Source of the DNA: Chelonoidis abingdonii
Lineage: Eukaryota; Chordata; Testudines; Testudinidae
NCBI RefSeq assembly: GCF_003597395.2
Contig: NC_133773.1
Coordinates: 64,167,600 to 64,231,599 of the forward strand
Direction: 5' to 3'
DNA: 64,000 nucleotides
Shown: positions 36,084 through 46,608 of the stretch, piece by piece
Numbering within the stretch: position 1 is the stretch's first letter
How the letters are laid out: every line of letters starts with the position of its first letter
Translations under genes and position numbers: made by a program
The notes under the pieces: generated by a model
What the model was told of the DNA's origin: nothing
Seen by the model: only the letters and a program-made list of their open reading frames with translations
Database searches by the model: none

Positions 36084-36662
36084 CAGCCATGTCTACACTT
36101 ACAAAGGCACTGATACAGTTGTGCCACTATAAGAGCACTCATGTAGTCGCTCTATACCAACGGGGGAGAGCTCTCTCATCGACTTAATAAAACCAGCTCA
36201 ATGAGCGGCGGTAGCTATATCAGCAGGAGAGTGCAAGGGCGGCTCCAGGCTCCAGCACGCCAAGTGTGTGCTTGGGGCGGCATGCCATGGGGGGCGCTCT
36301 GCTGGTTGCTGGGAGGGTGGCAGGCAGGCCGCCTTCGGCAGCATGCCTGCGGAGGGTCTGCTGGTCCTGCGACTTCAGTGGAGCTGCGGGACCAGCGGAC
36401 CCTCTGCAGGCACGCCTGTGGGAGGTCCACCAGAGCTGCAGGACCGGCGACCGGCAGAGTGCCCCCCCGTGGCATGCCACCGTGCTTGGGGCGGTGATAT
36501 GTCTAGAGTCACCCCTGGGAGAGCGTCTCCTGCTGACATAGCCCTGTGCACATGAACGCTTATACCAGCAACACTTATGTCGCTCAGGGATATGTATTTT
36601 TTCCCCCACACTCCTGAGGGACAAGTTTTGCCGAAATAATTGCCACTGTAGACATGTCCTTA
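36084..36662. mobile_element. Non-autonomous DNA transposon, host of a nested hAT-like element
   Basis: The left end CAGCCATGTCTACACT and right end (reversed AAGGACATGTCTACAGT) form an inverted repeat. The interior keeps TATGTCGCTCAGGG near the right end, a block shared with the element at 6814-7060. The sequence reads continuously across the inserted element at 36234-36517. Non-coding. Confidence 0.7.
36234..36517. mobile_element. Nested GC-rich hAT-like non-autonomous element
   Basis: Ends CAAGGGCGGCTCCAGG and, reversed, CAGGGGTGACTCTAGAC. Flanks GGAGAGTG (36226-36233) and GGAGAGCG (36518-36525) match 7/8, the length of a hAT target duplication. The interior has two inverted halves (GGAGGGTCTGCTGGTCCTGC against GGGACCAGCGGACCCTC). 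Non-coding; open frames on both strands follow from GC content. Confidence 0.8.
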
Positions 36663-37468
36663 GTCTCTCACTTCCATCTCAATTCTCCACCTCCGTCAGT
36701 ACACATTTTGTGTTAGATCAGACCAGTTTCTTCAGGCTCTGTGGTCGCTTCAGCTTTTATTATCCTCACAAACATGATTTTTCGGCAGTTTCTTATAGAT
36801 GTGCAGTTCTAATTATGCTTAAGCTGCTAAACTCTATCAGCACAGATTCTTAAAATTCACAGCAGCCTTGTATCAGGCCTAAATATGGCTTCCCTCCCAA
36901 CAATGACTTTCTGTTTCAACACTTGAGTAAATTTAGACTAAAAAAACAGATTTAATAAAGGCTGAAATTGAAATTAAATGTTTTGAAATTATTGAAATAA
37001 GTTGTCTCAGGAGGGATAAGAAGTTTTCTGCCTAGCTCTATTTACATCCTATTACACAGATATAGATAGGGAGAAAGTTCATTGAGTAAGAAGCCATTTT
37101 AAAACACTCACATTAGAAATACACTTTGATGGGCTACTCAAGCCTTAAGAAAGAAGCTCTACTGTTATTCTTTCCCTGTTGTAGGAGGGAAGTGTCCTTC
37201 CCCCTCCCCAGATCTCTGCAGCTACGGGGTTGGATGCTGGGGAAGGGTGGATTTCCCCCCCCCCTCCAAATGTGAAACCTACCCTTATTTCTTCTCTAGT
37301 TTTATTCTCCTTCTCTGACAACATTCAAGTGCAACTGTGAAAGCTGAACTGCACTGTAATATGGTACGATACCATTTATATAATAAAATCCTGGCTTGTT
37401 GTCCATCAGTTTCCTGCTGGACTGATTGTCACATGCTATATACCTAGTCAAAATTTTATGCTCTATAG
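36663..37468. other. Unannotated stretch
   Basis: No gene or clear repeat recognised apart from a C-rich run near 37255. Confidence 0.4.
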
Positions 37469-37473
37469 ATGTC

Positions 37474-38464
37474 TGTGATAAAGCCTCTGTCCCAAATCTG
37501 GACCTTAGCGTCCAAAATCTGGGGGCTTAACATGAACTCCCCCAAGCTTTTACCAGCTTGGGTCTGATATCGCTGCCACCATCCAAAGTTTTCCAGGGTT
37601 TTGGCCCCTCTCGGGGTTCCCCAAACCTTTCCTTGGGGGGACCCCCTCTCTGGTCTCCCCAAACTTCCCCTGGAGAGACCCCCAAGACCCAGAAGTCTGA
37701 GTCTTACCGGCAAGGAAATACCTCCCTTCTCTTCCCCCTCCCTCTCAGAGGTTCCTCTCTGGGCAACCTGAGAGAGTTGATGTAATCTCTTTACATCACA
37801 ATACCAAGAAAACCTGTCTCCTTTTCTACAAAGAGACAAACCTCAATACAAGGGAACCGAGCTAATTCTTTCTCTCTTCCCCCGTAGCTTTTTCCCCGCC
37901 CTGGGACCATAGGAGAGGTAAACACAGAGCGGAGGCTTTCCCTCCCCCCTGCCTGTCCTTAAGAGAGACAGTACCCCTGGCACAGAAATTTCTATCCCCT
38001 TGCCTAACTAGGAAAAGAAACTCCAACCAGTTTTAAAAAGAAAACTTTATATAAAAAAGAAAGAATTTACAGATAACCTAAACACTGCATTAAGAGATCA
38101 ATACAGGGCAATTGCTTAAAAGAAAAATAGAAATAAACAGTCTGATTCAAAAAATAGCCAATTTAAACCAGTCCAGCACAGCACACCTGTAAATGCAAAA
38201 CAAAGCATATAACAGCCTATTGCTTTGCTTCCTTTGTACTCACAGCTTGGTAGGTGGAAGGGTAGACAGAAGATTGGAGATAGAAGAAAAGCTTGTTTAC
38301 TTACAGCCGAGGAAAACAAAAAGACAGAGAACAAAGCCAAAACCCTCCAGAGGTTCCCACCCCTGCTTTTAAAAAATCCCGTTTCCTGATAGGTCCTCTG
38401 GTCAGGTGTTTGGTTCCCTTCGCAGGTAACAGAAACATTAACCCTTAACTATCTATTTATGACA
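37474..38464 (-). mobile_element. Solo LTR, family C, copy 3
   Basis: Flanked by ATGTC at 37469-37473 and 38465-38469, a perfect 5-bp duplication. On the reverse strand it begins TGTCATAAATAG and ends GGCTTTATCACA. It shares the GGTTAATGTTTCTGTTACC, TGACCAGAGGACC and GGTTTGGGGA-type blocks with copies 1 and 2 but is longest (about 991 bp), so the family has length variants. Non-coding. Confidence 0.88.
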
Positions 38465-38840
38465 ATGTCAAATGTGGATTATTATTTTTTTCTAAGGGTG
38501 ACCAACTGACATGGAAACAGGAAAAATGCTGTCTTACCAGAAAGATTATTTCAGTACTTCGTGCAATTCGCTGAGGATGTTGCCTTAAGAAAGCCATAGA
38601 CTGCAGCCAGTGATACTCAGCAAGCACAATTTGTCTGCCAGTTCTTCAATCCCCTTCCCAAAGAAAATGATTGAATGTGATTTTCTCAATGTTTCTCTGA
38701 GCAAAAATCAGTGGGCCAGATTCTCAATAGGAAAAATCTGTAGAAATTCTCTCTAATAGTGTGGAAATTGGTATGCAGAAATGTGACTTGGTATCCAGGA
38801 TAAATGTAACTGGTGCAAGATGCATGACTTTAAACAGTGT

Positions 38841-38926
38841 ATCTGACGAAGTGGGTATTCACCCACAAAAGCTCATGCTTCAAAATGTCAGTTAGTCTAT
38901 AAGGTGCCACAGGATTCTTTGCTGCA
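38841..38926 (+). mobile_element. Penelope-like element 3' end fragment
   Basis: Contains CTGACGAAGTGGGTATTCAC, GTTAGTCTATAAGGTGCCAC and AGGATTCTTTGCTGC, ending before the tail. The hammerhead-like core has CTGACGA and the stem GTGGGT/ACCCAC, but GAAA reads AAAA. No coding sequence. Confidence 0.85.
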
Positions 38927-38964
38927 TTGTTTAAAGTATGTCTTATGATCTCCCACACTTAGAA

Positions 38965-39088
38965 CCTGATTCTGACACCCTGCTTACATTGAATAGTATC
39001 TTGCTCTCTGAAATCATCCCATTCAAATCAGTGAGACCTCTTATGGAGTAAGTTACTGCTCAGAACATATGTGAGCAGGAAAATCTGG
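38965..39088. mobile_element. Palindromic MITE-like repeat
   Basis: The left arm CCTGATTCTGACACCCTGC and the right end GAGCAGGAAAATCTGG are roughly inverted around a centre with CCCATTCAAATCAGTGAGAC. This matches a common sauropsid palindromic repeat in layout. Diverged. Confidence 0.5.
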
Positions 39089-40857
39089 AAATAAGTATTT
39101 TTTCTGCAGTATCTGAGTTCTGCATAGCCATCAATCCAAACTTAGAATTCAATAATGGAATACCTTTTAACTCATGTTTTTTCATTCAACATATAATTTT
39201 ATTTGACATCCTATATATGTTTTCCCCTCAGGGAATTACCATACATCCATAATGGACAGGCTACAGTTTCTAATGTTGTCCCTGGCACAAAGACTTATAA
39301 GAAACAGATTTAATCTTAGTCAATGTCCTGATAATACATTATAATGCATTCAGTTTAGTTTTGACCTGATCAATGCTCACCCTAACTAAATCGATGACTG
39401 CTTTGAATTTTCTTTAAGAACTCTTAACTGGTGGGATTTATGCCGATGAAACACTTATAAATAAATGCTAACATCAGTGAATTTATATTACATGCATTAT
39501 TTGGTACCAACAGCTGGTCTAAATATTATTCAGGTAAAGGTATAATAATTATATATTGCGGTGTTGATGCCCACTTTCAGTTTTCTCCTACTTTCCAAAT
39601 ATCTTCTCAGTTGAAACATAACATACTGCACAAAGTCTCAGTCCCAGGAAGAATTTGCAAAATGTTAGAAGAGCCATATGTTTGTTTAAAGAATGGATGT
39701 TTAATGAAACACAGAAGCACTATCCAACATTTTCAAAGTAAAGAGGGCTCAGGTGTCCAATTGAAATCACAGGAGGAAACTTAGTTGAGTACAGTATAAT
39801 TACCCAAGCAAGAGTATGACCAGAATATATGGGGAAATAACACTTCTACTCTTTCCGAAAGGGCCAGGGAATTTTTAATGACCAGAAGTGATCTGAACCT
39901 TGCAGTCTGGAGGACTCATCTAAAAGGTGACTTATCCAGAACCATGGGCAAGGTGGTTGAGGCACCACTGCACTTTAAACAACAGTGTCAGTAAGTGGAA
40001 ATATAAAGCTGAATCGTAGCTTTGCCACAAGATCCAAACCAGGGGCAGCATGGTGGTGTGCTGCCTGTGGAGAAGCCTGTGAAAGAGACTGTAACTGAGT
40101 CACAGTATCCGCCTGTTCCTCCATTGCTCCAAGGAGAGAGCAAATTGCACCAGGTCTATACCCAATGTGGCGCTGGTGTGCCAGCAGAGGTACATTGGTT
40201 AGTGCATTGAAGGGGGCAGAGGGCTTGGCTCTGCTGAGTCCCCACCCCTGTTGCCTAGCTGCATGATGGATGAATATAGGGACTCTGCAGAGCCTGCTTC
40301 CCCTCCCACATTGTTGTATGTGATATGGTTAGCCATTCCTCTGAGTGCACCTGTGAAGCCAGTTTCCTTTACAGCACTTCCTTTGGCCTCCCAACTCCTT
40401 AAGCCCACTTATTGCTGTCTTGCATGGGGGAACATATGTTGAGGGCAGAAGGAGCCTTTTATCCTCTTTGCACCCCTGCATAGGGGCCAGCTGCAGTATG
40501 GAAGATGATACTACTGCTCCATACTAATGTCACAAACAGGGAAGAGGAAGGGCAATGTGAAGGCGGGACCATTGTCATGCCCTCCCCCACTGCACCAACC
40601 AGGAAATGGAAGCACCCTGTCAGAGGGGGCTGGCTGGGTCAGGCACCCAGCCTATCTGTGAGAGGATCTGCTAAGGAGAATGAGGCAACTATCCACTTAT
40701 GGAAAGTTAATTGCCTAAAGAGTTAGGCTACTGTTAGTTAAGTAAGGAGCACCTGGGCCTAAAAAAGGCTTATGAGAGCTCAGTGCATATGAATTATGAT
40801 ACAATCAGATCCTGGTAGTCACAAATTGGGCACCCAAAAACCGGGTAATTTTTGGCA
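39089..40857. other. Unannotated stretch
   Basis: No gene or clear repeat recognised. Confidence 0.4.
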
Positions 40858-40915
40858 TTAATGTCTCTGTGTCTCATTTTCCCAGCTGTAAAATGGGAAT
40901 AATAACCCCTCATCT
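40858..40915 (+). mobile_element. MIR-like SINE fragment
   Basis: TGTGTCTCATTTTCCCAGCT then GTAAAATGGGAATAATAACC is the conserved 3' core of MIR/CORE-SINE elements. Only about 55 bases remain. Confidence 0.7.
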
Positions 40916-40944
40916 TGGAAAAATGAGCCAGCTATGGCTAGTAG

Positions 40945-41206
40945 CAGGGGCAGCTCTATGTATTTTGCTGCCCCAAGCACGGCAGTCAAGCAGCCTTCAG
41001 CGGCATTTCTGCAGGAGGTCTGCCGATCTCGCGGATTCGGCATACCCGCTGCTGAATTACTGCCGAAGCCATGGGACCAGGAACCTCCTGCAGGCGCGCC
41101 AACAAAGGCTGCCTGACTGCCACCTTCACAGGGACCGGCAGGGCACCCTCCACAGCTTGCCGTCTCAGACACGTGCTTGGAACCCTGGTGCCTGAAGCTA
41201 CTCCTG
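40945..41206. mobile_element. GC-rich hAT-like non-autonomous element, third copy
   Basis: Left CAGGGGCAGCTCTATG and right (reversed) CAGGAGTAGCTTCAGG are related to the ends at 36234-36517. The interior keeps GCAGGAGGTCTGCCG and its inverse. Flanks GCTAGTAG and GGTTGTAG agree at 6/8, a decayed 8-bp duplication. Non-coding. Confidence 0.7.
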
Positions 41207-43375
41207 GGTTGTAGCCTTTAACAGACTTTGCAAATATGTGATGTCACATCTTTGCGGTTATATCACCATATCCATGAAATGTCACACAGTCTCAGGTAAG
41301 CAGGTGCTGGAACTACGGCTGGTAGAAACCTGTTTACTGATGTAAGCCCACTGGAATCAGTGGACATAAAAATTGTATGTCTAATATAATACCAGGGATG
41401 AATGTGGCCTAGCATGTTCAATTACTGGGTAAGGATAGTTTGCCTCATTTGATTTCAAACAACTTCTCTGACACTGATGGCATTTGCACAAAGTCGTGTG
41501 ACCACCCTCAGCTGAAATGAGACATGTCAAGATACAAAGGCTGTAGAGTGCAGTAGTGAGGTAGGGAAATTGGTGCTCCCTCTCTAGGAGAAAACTTTCA
41601 TTTAACTTAGGAGCTTTCTTGTTTATAGTATCATGTTGCTGTACCATGAGTAGTACTGTAGACAGAATCCCAGTACAAAAGTACAGTGCAGTAACTACAG
41701 TGCAGCTCAGTACTTTGCAGTGACTATTAGTCAGCTGCATACCTGTTTAATCTTGCTGGAGTCTTTGCACATATCTCAGAGGGAGCTGGATCAGGCCCTA
41801 TGCCTGTAAATATGCATCATGCATTTAATCTGGTATACATTATATATGTGCCTTTGGACTGTAGCACCTGTTTTACTGAGAGGGACTGCTGGCCAGACTT
41901 TGTTCTTTATTCTTTTATAAAGGTGCTATGGAATTTTTAGATTCCACCAGGACAGCCACCAGAGATGAAATGAAATGAGTTATAGCAAAATCCATTCTGT
42001 CCAAGGCCAGCAAACTCTGGTGAGATAGTTTTCTCCTTTTTTCACATGCATTTTATAATGCATCATAAAAAAATGAATTTACATAGGGTAGCTACCTGTG
42101 CTGGTGCTCACTGCTGCCCACACTACAGTACTTGTTTTAGCATGCTAGCTTGATGAAACCTAACACCAGTAAATTTATTCAAGCTGGGAATTCCGCTCCT
42201 AGCTCCAAGTGAAGACATAGCCAGCATGTTAATGGGGGAGTGCATGACCATTAATCTGAAACACAAAGAGTGAGTTAAAGATTCTGGTTTATTAGTGAAG
42301 GAAATATAAACATGCTGGGCTGCAATCTTTTCTACACCTCAAGTTTTAATAAAAAATGTCACCTTTGATGCAACACTCTTTAAAAATAAAGCTGAAATGT
42401 TTATATATCTGTCTAGGTATCTATATCATGTTTATCATTATGATATCTGAGTGTGACTCCTTGAGCTTTCTGTTTTCATTAACATAAATATTACTTCTCT
42501 GACTGTTGTAGGTTGTATCCTTGACCTTTAAATCTGCTAGTTTGTCTATTTTAAAAGAACCTTTTGCTGTGTTAACTGAGCCTCTCCAAACTCCTCTCTA
42601 GAAGTATTTATATCCAAGATCTGTGAATAAGTTGCACTTCTTGATCTCAGCTTTGAATAATACTTGTCTTCTTAAATATGCATCCAAGTTTAAATCACTT
42701 TGCAATTGCATCATTATATATTGTTGATGGCACTTTAAGATGTTCTGAAGTGATATTTCCACATTATTTTCTGAAGTTCCTTCTGCATTTAATGCTACTG
42801 ATTTCACTGGAATAATTTGCTTATTCATTAGGCTTCACCTACTGCATTTATTCACATTATAATGTTTCTACAGCAGATTTGTTGCCCTTTAACAAATCCT
42901 GTTATTGTTAGTTAACTTTTGCTTTATCTTCCAAAGACTGCAAATAAATTCTTAACCTTGTAGTGTTCTGTGTCTGCACAATTGCATTAGCAGATATTAT
43001 GTCCTCTTAAGGTCTTAGATACCATTAGCATGCAGACAATACACTCTTACTGTTTTTTAAATGTTTCTTTGGCAGGCAGACACTCTTAAAGTCAATATGG
43101 AATTAAGCGAAGTGTTCAAGAATGGATGATAGCTTGACCTTAATGCAAATTAGTGGGTTGGCATTCTACAGCCTTGAAAAATTGTTTGGAGTCCTTTTTC
43201 TTAGAGGATTATAACCAATACAAACAGGGTCCTCTAAACCTTAGAGATATATTTGATTCTGCTCTACTTTTAAACTATCACTCCAGGTAAATGAGTACAG
43301 TAACACTTCTTTCCATTTTGGTAATTTATCTGAAAATCATCTTGGAATAAAACACAAGGAGTTTTTAAATACTTT
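41207..43375. other. Unannotated stretch
   Basis: No gene or clear repeat recognised; open frames up to about 119 codons have no family features. Confidence 0.4.
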
Positions 43376-43480
43376 AAAGTCTAACAGATTTATTTGGGCA
43401 TAAGCTTTCGTGGGTAAAAAATCACTTCAGATACATGGATTGAAAATTACCGATACAGGCATAAATATCTTGGATTAAGA
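43376..43480 (-). mobile_element. Penelope-like element 3' end fragment (diverged subfamily)
   Basis: The reverse strand reads ATCTGAAGTGATTTTTTACC, CACGAAAGCTTATGCCC, AATAAATCTGTTAGACTTTA. This is the family's terminal block, with GAAA kept and the CTGANGA box shortened. Edges approximate. Confidence 0.75.
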
Positions 43481-44278
43481 TACTGTAAAAACTTGGCTGA
43501 TCTGCAAAATTCCTTAATGCCTTTGTCATCACATACACTGATTATTGTAACTAACTACTGGTTGGTAGAGCTAAATATACCCTTCCCCAACTTGATGAGT
43601 TCACAATACTATACAAAGTATCCTGGTGAAAAGCAAGAAACTGAATCCATATCAACCTAAAGCACTGTACATAAATACTCATTCCTTTAGTCTCTCTGCT
43701 GTTTCACTTAGGGCTTCTCTAGGATAGCGTACAAGACTTAGCAGGGGCTTGACCCTCTCCGGGGTGGTGGGGAGCCTCACTGGCTCACTAACCACAGTTG
43801 ACTTTGGGGGAATTAGTCTGTCCATGGGGTCTCCCTCGGCAGCCCTTGAGGTAACCGAAATATGCACTGTAAACCCAGGCCCTGGATCAGAGTGGGGGCA
43901 ACAATGAGTCAGGTCGTCAGACAGGGTTGAGCTGTGACAGTAGACCCAAGCTTCCAAAAGGCCTGGGAGAGGGGGAGACTGTCACCCACAAGTTGGGTGG
44001 CAGGGGGGATGCAGGCCCTCCACTCCACTGCATCCAGCCCAGGGCCCTAGCAGCAGCAGCAGACCAGCTGCTTAGTCAGTGGGGATCCTGGCCGCAACAC
44101 ACGGACCTGGGCTCTGGTGGTGCTGCAGCCAGACTAGGATCAGCTGCCCCCAGGCTACCTCCAGACTCCCCCTTGGTTAGTACATGGGTCAGGGTGTTGT
44201 CCTCTGGGGGGTCCAGCACCGTAGGCTCATCAGGGTAGGAGCGAGCGGCAGGTCCGGCAACTCCTCTGGGTAGTGAGC

Positions 44279-44337
44279 GCAGGGCAGGGCAGGGCAGGTC
44301 AGGCCAGGCCAGGCCAGGCCAGTCCAGTCCAGTCCTG
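44279..44337. repeat. Pentanucleotide microsatellite
   Basis: Consecutive blocks of GGGCA, GGCCA and GTCCA pentamers. Copy A of the host unit lacks this run, so it expanded within copy B. Confidence 0.85.
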
Positions 44338-44437
44338 GCCTGCAGCTTGGGCCATGGGAGTTTCCCAGTCACAGGCTAGACTGGAGACATCTGGTCTCTC
44401 CGGTGGCTGGGGCCTTACTGAGCTCTGAGGGCGAGCC

Positions 44438-44444
44438 CTTTATA
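44438..44444 (-). promoter_or_regulatory. TATA box of repeat unit B
   Basis: TATAAAG on the reverse strand, preceded by CTGGAAG, in the same relative position as in copy A. Confidence 0.55.
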
Positions 44445-44971
44445 CTTCCAGGTTGCCACCTGACCCACTGAGGGGCGGGCTCAGAGCTCCCTAGCTCTGC
44501 CCACTCCAGACTCCGGATTGGCTCAGCACCCTCCGGGGCGGTGGGGAACCACACCGCCTCACTACAGATAGCTTTAGCTGACACCCTCAGTTCTGTTAAC
44601 TTACTGTTTGTTCCTTTGCTTTCTCTGCAGTTCTGATATTGTAGATTGTTCTGATCTGTTGAAGCTCTCTGTTTGGCAAGTAAATCATCCTCTTCCTGTG
44701 TCTAGGTAGTTATTTTAGAAAGTCTTTTTGCCATAACTGGGAATTTGATATTTATTTCTTGATAGCAGAGAATCAGAGTCATGCTATCTTGTACCTTGTC
44801 TCTTCTTTTCCACCTGTGAAAAGTAAGTTCAAAGTGTGTGTGAAATCTTGCCATTTTGATTTCATAGGATTTGACTGCCATATTGTATGCACTTTGCTGA
44901 GGTGACTATGCAAAATGCCAGACATAGAAGTATCTGGTTCCATATATTTCTTTGTTTTATATGGAAAAATA

Positions 44972-46163
44972 TGTAGTAGCAGGATTTTATAATTGTACTA
45001 TGAGAATTAATGTATGATTTAATTTCATCCTGCCAGCCACCCTTTTTGAATAAGAGAAAGGAATGACAGACCAGAACAATCCTTATGACTGATTATGGTC
45101 ACCCTTTTGTTTTAGGATAAGTTATAATGTCTACTATGGTTTCCTATATGTATTACAAATTAGGCATTCTAGTAAAATATACATTTCTTTATTTTAAGGT
45201 TTTAGTAAGTAAGAGATAGGATCTTGTATTGTATCTATGTTAAATAAATTAGAGGAATGCTGAGGGCCTGAAGCTCAATGTGAATTGTTTTAGTTATAAG
45301 ATTTAGCAAGGCTTGATTTACAATGTGTTCTGCTGAATATAAAATACTGCTGTCTGTATACCTCTGAAGGTTTCTGTGAGAGAGTGTTTGTGTGAATGAG
45401 GAATGCATACATCAGGAAAAGATAAAGTGTGAAAGCCATCACAAATGTCCAGATGGTCAAGAAAAAGTGAGAGACTTGGAAAGACTAGGAGACAATCAGA
45501 AAACACCCATTGTATCCCAGGTTAAACATGTTAGCAGCATTGATGACCTCAGAGGTGAGGAAGGCACCCCTGAAGGTGAGACAACAAATAGGAGATAAAG
45601 ACGGGAAGCCCAACAATAACCGTCAAAAGATAACAGCAGACAAACCCCAAGATTAACACCATTTAAGGACTAATGATTACAGGATGACATTGCAAAATGC
45701 ATGGACTCAAGTGGGAATTTACAACTATAAAGCTGGGGTGTTTTGCCATGGAACTCTGGGTTCAGCCCTGCAAGGCCTTGAAGCATTGGATTGTGACTGA
45801 CAGAGCCCAGCTCCTTATAGGGTTATAGATTATTAGGGACTTTAAGAGGTCCTCTAGTCCACCCCCCTACTTAAAGCAGGACCAATCCCCACCTAAATCC
45901 TCAAATAGCCCCCTCAAGGGCTGACCTCCCAACCCTAGGTTTAGCAGGCCAATGTTCAAACCGTTGAGCTATCGGTCCCTCCCCAAACTGGCCATTAGAT
46001 TGACTCAAGCTACAACAAACTGGTAACTATAAACATCAACTGGCAGGACTCTGTGTGTGTGTGTGTGACTGAAAAGCATATGCTAACTGTTGTATTTTCA
46101 ATAAATGCAGCGTATTTGTCTTCTCCTCTATAAAAGATCTCATGTGCTTTGTATAGCATAACA
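44972..46163 (+). mobile_element. Solo LTR, family B, copy 2 (carries a SINE)
   Basis: Begins TGTAGTAGCAGGATTTTATA and ends GCATAACA, flanked by AATA at 44968-44971 and 46164-46167, a perfect 4-bp duplication. It aligns with 11470-13293 through CACCCTTTTGTTTTAGGATA, GAGGAATGCTGAGGGCC and TTTGCCATGGAACTCTGGG. AATAAA at 46100-46105 lies shortly before the end. A GT run near 46050 is shared with copy 1. About 1.03 kb without the SINE. No internal region adjoins. Confidence 0.88.
45817..45984 (-). mobile_element. tRNA-derived SINE inside the LTR
   Basis: The reverse strand starts GGGAGGGACCGATAGCTCAACGG (A box region, slightly changed), then GGTTGGGAGGTCAGCCC as a decayed B box. It continues into a body like that of 7091-7279, with GGTCCTGCTTTAAG and CTAGAGGACCTCTTAAAG. 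It interrupts sequence that is continuous in the sister LTR at about 13107. Confidence 0.8.
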
Positions 46164-46198
46164 AATACACTCCAGTTTCACTGTTGCTTGTTGCTCAG

Positions 46199-46603
46199 GC
46201 TTTGTCTACATGGAATTGTATCAATTAACTAAATCAGTTTAGAAACTGATTTTGTTGAATCTGTGCAATCCTCTTATATAGACACTTCTGTTGCAATTTA
46301 AGTTTCTCGTATGAATTTTGTTTAAATTGATTCCTTACCAACTTTAGCTAAGTCAGTCGGCGGTGCTGGAATGATTTTTATAGTGGGAGTGCTGAAGGTG
46401 GAAACCATGTATTTGGGTTGTTGTTAGTACTTCAAACCAGGGAGTGCAGCAGCACCCCTAGTTTCAGCATCTATGAAGTCAATATAAGACACTCTTTCTG
46501 AAACTGAAATAAGATTGTCCACACAATGGAGTTGTGACAATTTAACCAAATCAATTTATAAATCAATTTAATTAAATTAGTACAATTTCCTCATAGACAA
46601 GGC
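46199..46603. mobile_element. MITE with GCTTTGTCTA / TAGACAAGGC ends
   Basis: Inverted ends flanked by CTCAG at 46194-46198 and 46604-46608, a plausible direct duplication. The interior is AT-rich with inverted AATTTAAACC-type segments. It contains another small repeat (46362-46471). Non-coding. Confidence 0.7.
46362..46471. mobile_element. Short nested repeat with GGTGCTGGAA-type ends
   Basis: Starts GGTGCTGGAATGATTTTTAT and ends GCAGCACCCCTAGTTTCAGC, so its edges are inverted versions of each other. A short dispersed element that I recognise as frequent in turtle genomes. Confidence 0.65.
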
Positions 46604-46608
46604 CTCAG

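Larger units (their letters stand above)
43735..44576 (-). mobile_element. TATA-bearing LTR-like repeat unit, copy B
   Basis: On the reverse strand it begins TGTAGTGAGGCGGTGTGG, and the second direct repeat (GTTAGTGAGCCAGTGAGG) lies at 43741-43792. A TATAAAG box follows CTGGAAG near 44438-44444. Downstream a frame open to 44076 ends ...CCGQDPH as in copy A, with GAADPSLAAAPPEP before it. The first part of that frame is diverted by a GGCCT-type pentamer expansion. The copies differ by many substitutions and indels, yet both keep this frame end open. No ATG supports a defined protein start. Confidence 0.65.

Noticed and set aside
35834..36187. A 117-codon forward frame near 36 kb
   Set aside because: Its second half runs into a MITE and its first half has no features of a known protein.
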